Below, piece by piece: positions 24,160 to 38,916 of a DNA stretch of 64,000 nucleotides; positions within the stretch are counted from its first letter, which is position 1; each line of letters opens with the position of its first letter. The stretch lies in the NCBI GenBank assembly GCA_025890175.1, contig JANPYM010000006.1, positions 554,015 through 618,014 on the forward strand, in the 5' to 3' direction. The stretch is from Ciborinia camelliae (taxonomy: Eukaryota; Ascomycota; Leotiomycetes; Helotiales; Sclerotiniaceae). The notes below the pieces were generated by a model. It ran no database searches. It worked only from the letters and a program-made list of their open reading frames with translations, and was not told the origin of the DNA. A program made the translations under genes and the position numbers.

Positions 24160-26478
24160 ACCGAGCGCGAGCTGCCTTGCAGCGACGATCCAATGCCGGG
24201 AGAATCCAGTACCGCTATTGTCCGATGCATGTGAAAAGTGACGAGGTTGGATAAATCACGAATCACGAATCACAAATCACGAATGTCCAAAAAGAATCAG
24301 CTCGAAAATGATGTAGACAAATCCCTGATTGATTGATGGATCGATGGTCTTGATTTGCTCTTGGCACGAAACAAAAGAGTAAAGTAAACCGAGTGGGATT
24401 GGAAAATGTGTGTGGAATACCTCCGGGCTAGGACTGTCTGTACGAGCATGTACCTGTACCCCTCATCTCAGCCCGCCCGATGGATAATTCCGACACCTAT
24501 CGTCGTCATCATCATCATCGTGATCGGCTCTCGTACCGTGGTGAATCATTTCATCATGCAATCGAATGAAAAGGTGTCTGGTGGAATAGGAATAGGAATA
24601 ATTCGCATAATCATACATACGTACATACGTACATATCTACCTACCTACCTAACTCGAGAATCACCACTATTATTGTCTCGAGTAACCTCATCTATTCGTT
24701 GCTTCATTATCCACATAAAACCACATCCATAATTCACATCCATAACCATAATCCACACCCACCTCCATAATCCACATCCACATCCACCCCAATCCCTCAA
24801 ACCCAGACCTCGTAGAGACATCCCATCCTATCCTATCCAGGAAAAAATCCATCCATCCACCATCCACCCACCCACCCACCCACAAACACAGCGCGTAGCA
24901 CAAAGTCCAGAAGGTCCAAATCTCCAAAGCTGAAAACCCCACCGCGTCCCCTGAAAAGGCACGAACCAACCACCATCGCACCCATCGCACCCATCCACCC
25001 TTGATCCAGTAAGTCCCTGACGCCACTCATTGTAACCCCGCTGCATTTTTGTTTGCATAATGTGTAGGTAGGTAGATAGGTAGGTAGGTATCATGTAATT
25101 ATAGGTTACCTAGCTTATATTTATACATATATATGAATAAGATTCTCGCGGACCTACATACTACTTGGGTTATTTATTTACTACCTAGGTAGGTAGGTAA
25201 GCCGATCCATCCATCCATCTTACATGTGAATTCCATTCCATTCCATACCTATCTTACGAAAAAGTTCCCGAGTTGACATACCTAGATACCTAGATACCTA
25301 GACAGTACATTTTGTAACTTACATATCGCTTATAACGGATGTAGCGATTGAAGACTAGATAGGTAACCAACCTTAGGTAGGTACCTACTTATTAGGTACA
25401 GCTTCCAAGGATAGGTATTCAATTACCTAGCTACACCAGCTTGAGTACTTGATTATTACTCGTACATACATACATATATGCATATCCATCCATCCATCCA
25501 ATATACGAGCAGATAGATAGATATCTAGATAGATAGAGATAGATAGATAGATACCCAGAGAGATAACCTAAGCAATTGGATAAAACAATCCACGGATTTT
25601 TGAATACTTCATCTAAATGGGAGTCGGAATGTGAGGGCCCGATAAAATGAGGGTTTGTTTTTTTTTAAGGAGGAATACAGTAGGGAGAGAGGTAGGTAGG
25701 TGGGTAGGTGGGTATACAATAGAATAGGTATCTTATCCTATTGTCTTGCACATTTCTAGAATCGGATTGGGGATTTAAACGGTCAAATCCATCCCATCTC
25801 ATCCCATCCCATCTCATCCATTCTCATCTCATCACCAAGCCAAAGCCAAAGCCAACCGCCCCTCCCAAGAACCCAAGAAAATCTCGTTTGGATAAAAAAA
25901 ACCCCCCAATTTCCAATTCCATTTCCATTTCCATATCCATTTAAATATTCCAATACATCCATTCCCGAGACAATACCAACATAACCGTGACAAGACCCCT
26001 ACAACCGCCATCCCATCCCGACCCCTCGGTCTAGATCGCCGGACAGGCTAAACGGACTCTGAATGATGACGGTACTTACTGAGTGTGGCCCGGAGCTCCT
26101 GCGCGCTACTGTATCGGCATCTGAACCTAGGTTAGCTAGCTAGCTAGCACTTGAGGGGATGACTTGGAGCGACCTGGAAAGTCTTGGGCTTTCTTATCTC
26201 CCACCCACTCATGCATAAATGAACAAATGAACAAATGAAAAAAATCAATCGATTAACAAATGAAGCGCGCAAACAAGTAAAGAATCAAAGAACCACGCAA
26301 GCCCGCAAGCCCAGAAAACGCATCATCATCTTGGAGTGGTCTTGGAGATTGATTGATAGATTGATAGATAGGTAGATAGATAGGAATGCACGCATGCACG
26401 CACGCACGCACGCCATGAAATGTTGGGATGGTAGATCATTAATTAATAATCGTCCCAAAGCTTCACAATGCAGAAAGG

Positions 26479-26576
26479 CATCCATCCATCCATCCATCCA
26501 CCCATCCATCCACCCATCCATCCACCCATCCATCCACCCATCCATCCACCCATCCATCCACCCATCCATCCACCAT
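26479..26576. repeat. CATCCATCCACC 12-bp minisatellite
   Basis: About eight units built from CATC and CACC tetramers in a regular 12-bp higher-order pattern. The regularity of the CACC variant suggests expansion of a 12-mer rather than of the tetramer alone. Confidence 0.9.
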
Positions 26577-27439
26577 AGCTAAGAAATGGGCATGAAAACG
26601 CGAGATTCTAGATTGTTGGCCTTGCCTTGCTTATTTATTTATCTATTTATTTATTCCTTGGCTACCATTTGCATATCCGTTTCCGTCTTGTTTCCGTTGA
26701 GGCTGCTTTTACTTTTCACCCCTCCCTTCTTCTTCGCACTCGTACATATATATCCATATGGATAGGTATGTATGTATATATATACATATTAGATATACAT
26801 CATCGCAACCGCACCAACAGCGATCCTGTTCCCACACCTCGTTAGGCTCTTTTGGTCATCATACATGCATCCATCCATCCACAACATCCACACACACATG
26901 GCGCAATGCAAATGCAAACGCAAATGCGAGTACACAAAATCAGGAACATTCATATCCATCCATATAATAGGTAGGTAGATAGGTAGATAGGTAGAAGGAT
27001 AAATAGGTAAGTAGGTACATGCACATGCAAATCATAATCATAATCATAACCATCAAACAAAGTCGCACGCACGCACGCACTCCCGATCCCCAAAAGTAGA
27101 AGTACCGTGAGTATAAATATTTGATTTGATAATTCCAGACCGGCTCTGTGGTGCGAGTGAAGTGTCTAGACCACTGGACGCACACGCTACTATCTATATA
27201 CTTTCCTGGCTATTTTGTTTTTTTCTTTGGCTCGTCCCTTCCCCTCCCTGGTTTCTTTCTTTCTTTCTTTGCTTCTTTCCTTCTTTGCCTAATCGACGGC
27301 TTGCCATATAGGTAAAGATGGTTCACTCTTGTTTGCTCCGCACGGTTTCCTTTTCATACCCATTCCAATTCAATCCAATCCCATCCCATCCAACTTCCCC
27401 CCCCCCCTTTCCCCCTCTTCCTCAACAAATTAATAAGTC

Positions 27440-27454
27440 ATCATGTAAAAATAC

Positions 27455-27489
<35 letters not shown>

Positions 27490-27510
27490 ACCAAACCAAA
27501 CCAAACCAAC
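27440..27510. repeat. CCATAC/CCAAA C-rich microsatellite
   Basis: Tandem CCATAC hexamers (about six), followed directly by CCAAA pentamers. Intergenic. Confidence 0.75.
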
Positions 27511-28645
27511 TCTTTCCAACCAATCCCGACCCTGAATATAAGATATCGACCGACCGACCGACCGCCCGTAAGTAATAAGTCCGAGTATCCGAGTATTCAT
27601 TCCCGTTCGTATGAAATCCATAATCCGGAATTCCATATACAGAATCAGATTTCCTTTTCGTTCATGTAGCCATCCATCCACCCACCCATCCAGTCATCCA
27701 ATCCATACATATCATTATCCTTGCGATCCAAACACCATAGATAGAGATACCAATAATCCAACCAATCCAAATTTCACTCCTTCATAGACGGGAGATGTCG
27801 TAATAACAAGACGAGATGAGACGAGACGAGACAAATTGTGCATAGAGATACGTACGTGCTCGTCCATGTATTAAATATCACCCCAATCCAAATCCAAGAC
27901 CCAAATCCAAGACCCAAATCCAAATCCAGATGCCATCCGAGGCCAAGAGAAAGAAAGCCCAAACTTTTCCACCACAAAACCTGCCAGCCAACCAATCCAA
28001 TTGCTTCCTCCGTCCGTCCATCCATCCATCCATTCAACCAACCCACCAACAAGACAAGACAAGACCAGACCAGACGGCCAAAACCACGATGAATGACAAA
28101 AACAAAATTAAAACGTGCGAAGCAAAAAGAAAAGAAAATAAGCTCAAGAGAACATCATCAAACCAATGAGTTCCAAATCCACAAGGGGAAAACGTTCGAT
28201 CGCTTGCACCACCACCTACCCCAGCCAACAAACACCCTCCCCGCGCCCCCCCGGTCTCCCCGCCCCTTTTATGCATATGCATATAGACAATAATATGCCC
28301 GCCACAAATGCTATGTATGTATGTATGGATGGTATTCGCACGTTTTTGCACAAATGAAGAGAAGAGAAGAGAAGAGGATAGAATAGAATAAAATAGAATA
28401 GAATAGACTCGATAACCACCGGCCCCGCGAGGAGTGTGAATGAAAACTCCAGATGACAAGATGATGTTGCGATGAAGAGATGAAGTTGAGAGAAGCCGCA
28501 TCTTCCACATCCGCATCCGCATCGCATGCGCGAAAAAGAAAAAAGTGAATCGCAAGAAGCCTCCACGCCACACGCTTTTGGATGAAACGTAAAAGAGAGC
28601 CCCATGCCATGCCATGCCATCCCATCCCATCTTAGCTTTTCCCTC

Positions 28646-30766
28646 TCAGCCTTGATGCATACTGGGGTCCGGTTTGAGATCCGCATCGTGATGTGCGTAC
28701 CCATTATTATCGAGAAAATCAAAGGTATTATTGTGGTGCTGATGGGTGGGGAGTTGGTGCGGATGGCCGAGGCTGCCGGTGCGGAGTTGGCTTCCGATTT
28801 GAGGCGTCGTGTCGTATTGGGCGCGATGGGGTAGTCCATCGAAGTTATTATGGAGAGGATGCGGCACCGTGTGAGAAGGGAGCAGGGATTGGGAATTGGG
28901 GGGAGGGAGTTGGTAGGTATTAGATGAGAATGACTGCGAGGAATTCGGCGTGAAGGTTTGCGATTGCGGTGAGGTTGTATAGAAGCTTGAGGTCGGAGAG
29001 GCGTTGCTGAAGTAAGATGGCGCCCAATTGACGTTTGTTTGCTGAGAAGTCTGGTATTGAGCCGAAGACATGGAACGCTGAGGTTGATCCTGTAAGCTGG
29101 GACTCGTTTGCTCGTTGAAGTTCACCCGTGGTACATATCCAGCCGTGGTGTTGATATAAGAAGAGTTATGCATATGCTCTTCTGGTTGTTGATTGTACCG
29201 GACTGGAATGTGTCGATGCGATACATATATGTTGTCGTGATCTCGTTGCTGGCTGGAATGCGATGGCGCCTGTTGAGTTTGTGATACTTGCATAATGGAA
29301 GGCGAGACCGAGCTATGCGGAGTCAATATCATTGGCGAAGCTTCCATATCTTGAGGTTGCAAATCATCGTCCTCCAGTTTCATCCCCTCATCTGGTTCAT
29401 CATCCAGAATTTCCGCTCCGTTTCTGTCACCATACATTACCTGAATGTACGTATCGCTAGCTAGGAAATATTAGCCATCTTGTTCGGGATCTGAATATTA
29501 CTTGAGCTACTAACTAATCTCGCCATTCTTGTATTGCTCTTCTTTTCGAGCAACCTTGAAGATTTCCTTTAAGAATGGTTTTTTGGCAGAGTTCTCGGGA
29601 TGATCTTTCTCGGTAAACCAGTTTGACATCACCTCCATCGTAACTTCTTCCAGTTTCTTGACGTTGAGACCTAGTTTTTGGACGGCGGGACATTGCTTAT
29701 GGTGTGGCTCCACAATCATTTTCAAAATATGTACCAACAGGCGTATTCTCTCTAATTAGATAATTAATCAGAATGTTTTCCGCTAAAAAGGTGAGATCAA
29801 ACTTACCAGGCTTCAGGAGGTGATCTGGTTCTCTGTGACGAACTAGGAGCTCTCCACTTGTGGTTGGCCACCATGGTGGAGCCTTTTCAGCTCCCTTAGT
29901 ATACGGGTAGTGGGTCTGCTTTCTAGGCTCAACTAGCTTTACGAAAGCTTTTCCCATGATTTTACAAGAAGCTTGCTGCATATCCTTGAATCGACAGCTG
30001 TAGAATTTGGTGACTTCTTCCTCGTCACCTATCTTCAATTGCATCGTCTTTCTCTCCACGATGGGACTCGGCGTCTCTTCGCTGGATTCATCATATTGGC
30101 GATGATATCTCTTTGTCTTTTTCGATCCTGCTGAATCATGATCAGAATCATCAGAACTTTGTCGAAGTTGACGATGTCGACGCCTCTTTCCAGCAGTCGA
30201 ATCATTTGCTGAGAACCTCCGCATACCTGGTCCGTTATCCATGCTAAAGTCACTATATCCGCTATCTTGATTGTAAGCTGTAGAGATGATAATTAGCAAA
30301 CAAAGGGGGGATCATGATCGTTTGAAAAGGACTGACATGCTGAATTTGAAAATGAAGCGTCCAGACTAGCTCTCTGTATAGATTTGTGAAAATCATTCTT
30401 TAAGTGTGGCGAGAATATTCTCGGCTGGAAGTTCGTCAAGGTCTGGGAAGTGTAATTCACTTCCCGTCCATCGTCAAGAATAGCGATGACGGCAAACTCC
30501 TTCACTGGGATACGGGCGCAAGATCTCAAGCATTCTTCCACGCTCTAGGGGGATATTAGTTGATGTCAATATTCATCAGAAGAATTGATTGACATTCTAC
30601 GTACAAGAGGCAATTCATGTGGGTGGGGGCGGTGTGGTGTAATCGGTGTAGGTCGAGCTTCATTCAGTGACGGTTGGCTGCAATCGAATGTCCTTTCAAC
30701 GGTACTGGGCCATGATTCACGGCCATAACAATCCCTTGACTGCATGGAATTCTCGTGCTGAACCAT
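28646..30766 (-). CDS. DUF2841-type fungal protein of unknown function
   Basis: Five exons, 30766-30605, 30544-30337, 30277-29807, 29751-29515 and 29460-28646, with 54-60-nt GT-AG introns, join to 630 aa. Splicing at 29752-29806 recreates LLKPERIRLLVHILKMIVEP, which neither exon gives alone. A conserved core lies at about 205-345: YSCRFKDMQQ, CKIMGKAFVKLVEP, a KAPPWWP aromatic motif, HREPDHLLKPERIRLL, then KKLEEVTMEVM. This matches my memory of the fungal-specific DUF2841 family; its biochemical role is not known to me. Basic RRRHR and KKTKRYHR clusters (about 145-185) suggest nuclear import. The C-terminal 260 residues are low-complexity Q, S, P, N and H, as in many transcriptional regulators. 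A regulatory nuclear role is inference only. Confidence 0.85.
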
Positions 30767-33700
30767 ATTGAAGATATGAGATAAGTAAGGGCTCTGAGTC
30801 TACGACTCGAGGCGGTGAGATTACAAGTCGAGCTATCGTATTGATGATATACTTGACACCCTTAAGGTCCGTGAACAGGGAGACCAAATATAAGACGTAT
30901 CAGGAACCGGGAGCACGGGAGACTGCTTTAATGATTGTTCGACTATCTACTATTTACTAAAAGTATTAGCGGGGAATATGCATGATGGAAGATCCAAGTC
31001 TGTAAGGAGATTTAAGACATGGAGATAGAAAAAACAAAGTTGTGCAGCTCACATCGAAACTCGTATTAGTATCATACACCCATAGTAACTATGAGAAAAG
31101 GATTCGTGGGAGGGGAAAAGAGGTGGCGTTATGTCTGGCTTGAAGATGGGTAAGGTAGCACAACCTAAGCCCAGATTCAACCCAGATAGGTGGAGAAGCT
31201 GAGGTTATAGTGGCAGATTATCGATTGGGGCGTTAGAGTAAGATAATGGTTCCAAGCATGAGACCAAGAGTGACTACTAGGTATTTTACCAGCGTCCCGA
31301 CCGAGTATACTTTTCCCGAGACGAAGCCGTACGGACCGAATATCGGAATTTGTATCCGAAACACTCGCAGGTTCACTCGTAAGTAGACAACAAAGTAACG
31401 TAAGATTGCAAGAAACAGAGGTGCTGAAGAGTGTTGTTGAAAGTTAGGATACTATCGTCTTTTGAGCTGGGTCAGAATTGCTTTTCTCTCATACCATCCA
31501 GTTGAGAGTTTGATTGCCGCTATATCAAGATCAAATCGTACGTCCAAGCGGATTTGAAACACCAGCCTCTAATAATATTAGGAGACTGTAGCAGCCTTGT
31601 AATATTATGTTAATTTTCAGGGTCTTTTTTCCCCGCCGTTTGATCTTCGAACCCTTGAGTCGATTAGACGCGCGCGGGGAGACCTGATTTGAGATGGCAA
31701 GTGAGACCAGTATGGATTCGTGAATCAGTGGAGATACAATCTCATAAAATAAGGATCAATGATAAATATATGATCGATCCACAACTGTGTGTAAAAATGA
31801 GCAACTAGATGATAGATCTCCGGATTGAAGGGGAGAAAAGTAAAAGAAAAAGACAAGAATGAAAGAAGTGCTTTAAGATAAGAACATTCGAGTAAATTCC
31901 GTAGGCGGCTGCATGAAGGAAAGAGAAAAGAATGGGTGAGGGGGTCAGTATGACAAGAAAGCCCCAGTCGCTGGTTGTAGGACTCAAGGCTTAAGGTTAA
32001 ACGAGGTTCTCAAATAAATTCGATGCGCTGTTCAATATAATATGGTTCACGGTTGGTTTACTTTTACAGTACTTAATCTGTTGTGCTCCTGTGCTTCTAT
32101 CTGGGCTGCGTTGATTGTTCAGTGGTTCGTTGAATATTAATGTCGTGCTACCAAGTTGGAAAAATAACCAGAATTGCGACCTACAACGATTGAATATTGA
32201 TCCTGGCCAATATTAGACAGACTCTTTAAGCAGCGTGAAGTGGGCGGTGCCATAATTTCCAAGAGTATTTGATCATCGTGGACACCCAGATTGTTGGTAC
32301 AGGTTTTCAAGCCTTGGAAAAAACTTCGACTTCATGATTGACGGAAATCCATGCTATCCATGTTTGTTGTTGCAGACACATGGACCACTATAAGAGATCA
32401 GCAAGGGATATTGGGAATATACCACGCAACGGTTCCTGGGGGGGGGGTTTCAAACAATCCTTGAAGGTTGCCTTACCGTCGTGTATATATATTACTCGGC
32501 TTGGGCTAATGGGTTAATTGGGAGGCTGTTATACGATACGATGCATCTTTGTATAGGCTGTACTGTATCCGAGGACTACCTACTAGGTAGGTCCTACACC
32601 ATAATGGATAATAACCTCGAACTAGATAAGAAAATATTGATAGTATGATATGAATACTATTTCAGTAAAGTGCAGTATAGTATGCATAGTTTGTGAAAAT
32701 GTCTTTTTTTTTTCAAATTGCAACTTCAAATATTGGGGTTTATTTTGGTTTTTTGACGGAACCGAGCAGGGGGATCTTTTGTTGACGTGACACCAGGGAA
32801 TTTCCTTGAATAATCAAATAATGATCTGGTACATACACAAGAATATCATTGAAAACGTGGGGAATCGTGGGGAAGATCAGGATCATGATCATCGGCGGTC
32901 CTTCGAGGATGAGGATTCGGTTATAAAGTCTAGAACTAGTACCATGCGGAGGATCCTTTACTTGGAACTTGGAAGCATGGATTCGAAGAGTGAGGGGCGC
33001 ATATGGCGGAAAAGGCAAACAACTTGTGAGACCATAAGATTATGATGTTCCCTTAAGTGGTGAAAGAGGGAGAAAAAAGAAAAAAAGAGTATATGCCTGA
33101 AAGTATGCATATCCAGGACTCTTGTGGCTTTTCTTAGTGTTACCATAAAGATTATTAAGGTTAAATACCAAGATTATTCAGTAAGTATAAATAGATGCCT
33201 AGATATATATGGTATACCTATTTAGGAAATAGTATTCGCTTTATGTTATAAATATAACATTAATATATAAGTATACAATGAAGTAGAATCAAGGTAGATG
33301 TATTAGGCGTATTAGATATAGATATATAGGTGTCTAGATTGAGAGATGAACAAATAAAATGAAATGATAAGGTTAACCTACTCGCGCTAAAAGAATGGTC
33401 TGTGCTTAAGGTTAATCTATCTACGCACTATAAATTTATTATTTACCTACCTTCCTAACTAGAACTACTTTGGTAGCTCTTTTTCTTCCCGTCTACCCCC
33501 TTTCCTATTACTTGCTTTGAACCTTTTCCGTCTTTGTCCGCATTCTTATACTTCGGTGGCCACCCGTCTTGACTATTAATGCAGAATAAAGAATCTCAAC
33601 ATTTTGCTCCATACTTGAGTACTGTAATGTATTGTCAATGTACAGTGGATGCAAATCGATTCAAATGGCGACATTGAGGATGAAATGACTTGCTAATCTT

Positions 33701-35696
33701 ATAATTAATCTATTGTCAGTCTCCAGAATCTAGATTTTCAGCTTCTTATGGCCTCTAGAATTATGTCACGAATTCATCCGAAATCCGAAATCCGAGTTTC
33801 TTTTTCTTTCTCTTTTTTTTCTTTTTTTCTTCTTCGTCTTTCTCATTAGTCTTCTTCGTCTTTCTCATTAGTCTTCTTCGTCTTCTTCTTCCTTGCTTCT
33901 CTTCGTTTGCGCATCGCTTGTGTAACCCAAATTTCAGATCGTACAACATGAAAACGGCAGTTTTTGTAACCAATGACCGACTCAAGGGTCCAAAGGCTAG
34001 ACTTAAAATCTACGGAGATCGTCTGATCTATCCGAATCCTGTTTTTTTTGGCAAGCATGTATGATTCCCATTATTAGTACAAATTTCAATGTTCAATGTA
34101 TCTTCGGTTGGAATATCTGCACCCGTCCACAGGAAGTCTTCGTCTCAATAAGTCTTGCATAGCATGATGCACCCGTCCGACCTCGTCTCCCAACGCCGAT
34201 GTGTTCGGAGAAAATCCCCCCGTCTCCCTCGAATATCAAGCCAAACAATGAACGAAGCAGTACCGAATCGCATCACGATCAACATGAATGGTCGAGGGTA
34301 TACTTCGCATGATCGCCATCCAAAAGTCTATCTCTCTCTCGGAGAATAACTTCATGGATTGCGTCAGGTCCCGACCGAACATGCATATCGGGAAGCGGTG
34401 AAAATAGTAGCATTTGACGTGCGTTTGAGGACTGCAGGAGGACCATTGCACGATCAGTCTTGCACCATGCTTCAATTTGAAATTTCCATCAATCATCACG
34501 GAGATGAAAAGATGGTGATCAGAAACAGAGTAGTGCTCTTACTATCCAAATTGGCCAGATAGGTTGTCACGGTATATTTGGCAACGGGTCATCACACCCC
34601 AAAGCTCTGAGTAGAGGGGTTCTGAGGTCTACGAGTGATCCAGCCTTTGGAATTCCCAATAAAACATTGTACACACTGTCATTTGTTGCCATTGCATAGC
34701 AACCCAGTCTAGACTTCATTATCAGGATTCTGCTAAAATAAGATCCAAGCCCCCAATTATGTTTCTATTGTCGCCTGCCAGGTTTACAATTCTTCTTTAA
34801 AGTGTTTTCATCCACGAACATCAAATGAAATGCCTAAGATACATATGCGGTTTAACAAATACATGCTTTGTAACATGGTATCGTCAAACTATGACTTCAA
34901 GTCAATTCATAGTGTTTAAACTCCTTGTGGTACTTCTTTAGTCTCGCTAGCATACCAGTTGACTAAATGTTGAAATGTTTGACGTGGATGATTACGTTTC
35001 CATCCATTTCATTGGTCATGAGGGGTATCAGAAACGCATTTCACTTCCTCTAATAGTACTCAAACCGCTTATCAACATCTCCAAGCCTTGTCAAAAATAA
35101 TAATGTACTAACAGAAGTTCTGTTTTAGACTTCAACACAAGCTACCAGCCACAAGAAATAGGTGCCACAATTTTATGTTGAAGATTGTTTCTAAATAGTT
35201 CTCAACAAAGTGAAAGTAGCACATAATAACGGGATTATCTCCTCTCCGAGTCCCTGTCTGTTCCTTGCATGAATCCGAAGCATAAGATACCCAAAAGAAC
35301 TCAAGCTAATATTCACCACACGTATTTCTGAGGTTACTCATGATGTTATGAATTCTGTCAAAGAGCACACGATCTTGAAGAAGTACTCGTACAAAATCCT
35401 CGGAAGCAACTCCTTACGCGTGTCTGAGAAGAATCTTATCAATGCCTCGTACTTACATGTGTTGTCTATCATTGCTGTAAGCCCGCCCTACTATATTGGT
35501 TGATTTACAATCACATGCATTTATGTACAAGTCAGATAATTCTGCCCCGCTCTAGTTCCTCGCCACACCCACCCTGGAATTGTGACAACCATATGTTACA
35601 CCAGTTCCTTCCAATCCTTCATCAATCCTGCCTTATCTGAAATTGGTATCCAATGAAGCCAGCGTATGAGACCAGCTATATCAACGATTGCATATC

Positions 35697-35740
35697 ACAT
35701 CACCACATCACCATATCACCATATCACAATATCACCAGAT
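35697..35740. repeat. ATATCACC-type short tandem repeat
   Basis: Five or so imperfect 8-9-bp units (ATCACCAT and ATCACAAT) in the otherwise unique part of the gene-free interval. Confidence 0.7.
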
Positions 35741-38700
35741 GTTAAATTTTTCAATCTTTAATTGAGCTTCAAATATACTTTTCGAGGTTCTCTGCCATCA
35801 AAATTGTGTGACTACACCGAAGGCTCAAGGCCGCCCTAATGCCAAATCAAGCGCGGGACCGGCTCAGACTCCATCATGCTACACAACGATCTAGTCTCAC
35901 AAAAGTGTTTTTCCACGTTTTCTGCTCGATTTCTATGGAGTGTACCTCGTCTGTACCTCCTATCACTGCATCGGTCCTTACGGCATTGAAAGTAATTCAT
36001 ACAAGAAGTGATGGAACCCGAGTTGACTCAACAAAAAACACACAGCATCCGAGAATTTCAAATTGCATCTTCCATGAAGGGGGAGTAAATGCCTCACAAT
36101 ACTTGCTATACTATACACAATTATACTCATCCAAATGTTCCCATTCCAGCCTCGTGGTACATCGACCCAAACTTTCGAGAAACGCCATGTTGACCTCGTC
36201 ATCATTCCAGCTCATGACCACCTCCAGTTCAAATTCAGTCAGTGAGTCCGTGCTTTGAACAGTTCATTGAACGCAGGTCTTTCAATGCAAAACACCATTA
36301 TCCCGCCTGCACACAACCTTGAGTAGCACAAAATTAACAAGGTTTACTGAAAATCCCCGCATCTGCATTCCATGAATATCCTCAGAATCTTTCTTCGATT
36401 AAGGTTATTCATTATTGTACACTGATATGGTAACCATCATTACGCATTTCTGCAAGAATGGGGTGATCCTTCTATTTCCCCTTCAGTGCTTCATGCTGTC
36501 TTCCGGAGTACAACATCCGCGGTTGGAGATTACAGATTATAGATTACGGATTACTTACGCCTAGTCTCTTCTCGCTTGTAGATAATGCTGTGCCACCAAA
36601 GTTTCTTCTCCAGCTTTCTCACCCAGATCTTTACTCAGTGCCGAACTTTCATAGAATATCTGTAGCAAATCACGCACTTCGTATCCCATCATTGCATCCC
36701 ATAGACACAGCCTTCACCATCCATGTAATATATCTCCAATCCATCTCTGCAACGGCAACCACAGACATCCACACGGGAATATACGGTCCGAAATGGTCCT
36801 AATATTCAACAAAAAATCCCCATCAATCATCCTCATTAGCCACAATCTCATATATAGTCGGATCATTCCTCATCAAACATTGCCACGCCACTCCACCACC
36901 CCCTCGTCTCCAGAAAACCCTCCATTTCGCCAAGGATCTATTTTCCTTTCAGATCCACATTTAGGAGAAACCTCCGCGTTCACAGTGCCTAACTCGTCCA
37001 TTGACTCATTTCCTATTTCGTGCTACCAAGGTTGTGTGTGGATATTTGGAATTTCTCACCTAGCACACCACCATACCACATCCACCGCGCATTTACATAT
37101 CCACATCATACATTCACATATTCACATATCCACATATCCACATATCCACATCACACTATTACCCATACCCTTTAGCCCCCAAACCTGCTTTTCCCTTCAT
37201 TCCCTGACGTTGCACCTCACGAACCATCCGTACCACACATCTCCCCACCCAACGTTCCACGACACCCACCTCAACCTTCCTCGCCCGTCACAAACCATGC
37301 ATACATACGCTCGGACATCCGAACCATCCAAACCATTCCATTCATCCCAACCCCAACCGCAACCCCCCAGCAAACCTTCCACCCCCTTCCATCCACCCCA
37401 CACAAATCCCATCTCAAATGTTCCATTTCTCCATATTCTACCATTTCGTCCTCCCACGCACCCTCACTCACGGAGCAGACTCCGCTTCCTATCAGGACCC
37501 TGAATGTCTGCCCAACCAAGCCTCTCACAACCATATCATGTCGTGTCACCCCCGGCGATTAGCTTCTCTTCGAGTCATCAGTATGGTCCTACGTATTCGT
37601 GTTTCGATTTGTGGCGAGGAGAACTCGGCATGGTGGATGCTACTCGGTGGGTGTGTAAGGTGAAAGCTGAGCTCAGGCTTCCAGGTAGGTAGGAAAGCTG
37701 GACTGGATGATATGATGCCAATTAAGGCACTCTAGATGCCAAAATCCCATCGCGAAGATGAATCGGAGAAAGCTCCTTTTAATTAAATGGTACAAATTAA
37801 GTGAAATTAAAATTAGTTCATATACACGTGCTCTGAACTTCTGGATCTTGGCCAGAATATCCCTGACGGATTGAGAGGCTCTTTTCACTGTGGATGAGAC
37901 AGTTTCGAAATCCTGAGCGATAGCGGCAGTGATTTCATACCACATCATACAGACATTCAATGTAATAAGTGGTGCTCCAAACAAACAGAGTTACAGAGAA
38001 ACCTCCATAAAAACCGACGCCATAGCCACAAGGATACTAGACCTCGGAGAATTCTTGATCTCTCTATCGCAAAACCTGGAATCCAAAATCTAGTCACAAA
38101 TTCCCATCCTACACTACAGGATTTATGACTCGCTCGCTACGTTATCTTCATCTCCTTCTGCATCTGCATCTTTACAGCTTTTTTCCCCTCCTCCCCCCAC
38201 CCAAACCTTGCTTCCCGTTTCACAACTTCATGCCCCTTTATTCTCTTCAACACAAATCAAATCAAATCAGATTGAAAATCAAGCTTCCACAACCTGATGC
38301 TTTCCCCATCGTCTCTTATCTTATCTTTCTATTTCTATTTTTCTATTTCTAGTTAGATATATCCATACACAAACATCATCTCCTTTCCATTAACCAGCTG
38401 ATATAATCCCTTCATTTTTCTTTCCTCCCCCCTCCCTCCATCTCCCTCCTCCATCTCCTTCCTCCGCCTCCACAGCACATACATAAACCCTCGACATTCC
38501 CGGCCAATACACTCAGAGACCTCTCAAGAGTCAAGCGACAAGATAGTGAGACGAGTGCAGACTGAGACTCGATAATCAATCACCTTCTTTCATGAACTAC
38601 AAACTGAATGTTCCCCCCAAAATTCTCATTCTCATTCTTATTCTTATTCTCCCATCATGGTCCCCCTTTTTTCTTGCCATTAAATCAGATTCCATTCCAT

Positions 38701-38876
38701 TGAATCCATTCATACCTAGGTAGGTAGCTATTACACCAATTGATATGGAGATAGTGGAAAGAACTACTGTCTTATCTTCCCTTCCCTTATTCTCATAATC
38801 CCATATCCCACTCCCCGCTAATTCCTCTTCCCCCCCAAAAAGAAAACCTCCCAATTTATGATATATAACCCACTAA

Positions 38877-38916
<40 letters not shown>

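Larger units (their letters stand above)
24160..28645. other. 4.5-kb low-complexity intergenic block
   Basis: No gene is supported. The region is a patchwork of simple repeats: CTACCTACC (24635-24655), CCATAATCCACATCC (24720-24870), GGTAGGTA (25070-25093), GATA (25505-25550), CATCCATCCACC (26479-26576), CCATACCCATAC (27440-27490), CCAAATCCAAGAC (27890-27925), and GAAGA and AATAG runs (28350-28410). All long open frames here translate repeats, for example runs of MDGW or HPSI. It separates the P450 promoter from the 3' end of the DUF2841 gene. Confidence 0.65.

Noticed and set aside
26285..26582. Frames made of MDGW or HPSI repeats
   Set aside because: These are translations of the CATCCATCCACC minisatellite.
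28034..28839. Overlapping 104-207-codon minus frames downstream of the DUF2841 gene
   Set aside because: They lie in repeat-rich DNA, show C/H/F/L-rich compositional bias and either overlap the 3' exon in another frame or lack any splice logic.
36793..37503. 236-codon plus-strand open frame rich in H, P, S and T
   Set aside because: The region is C-rich with CATATCCACA-type repeats, and the frame's composition follows from that. There are no domains, no introns and no start context.
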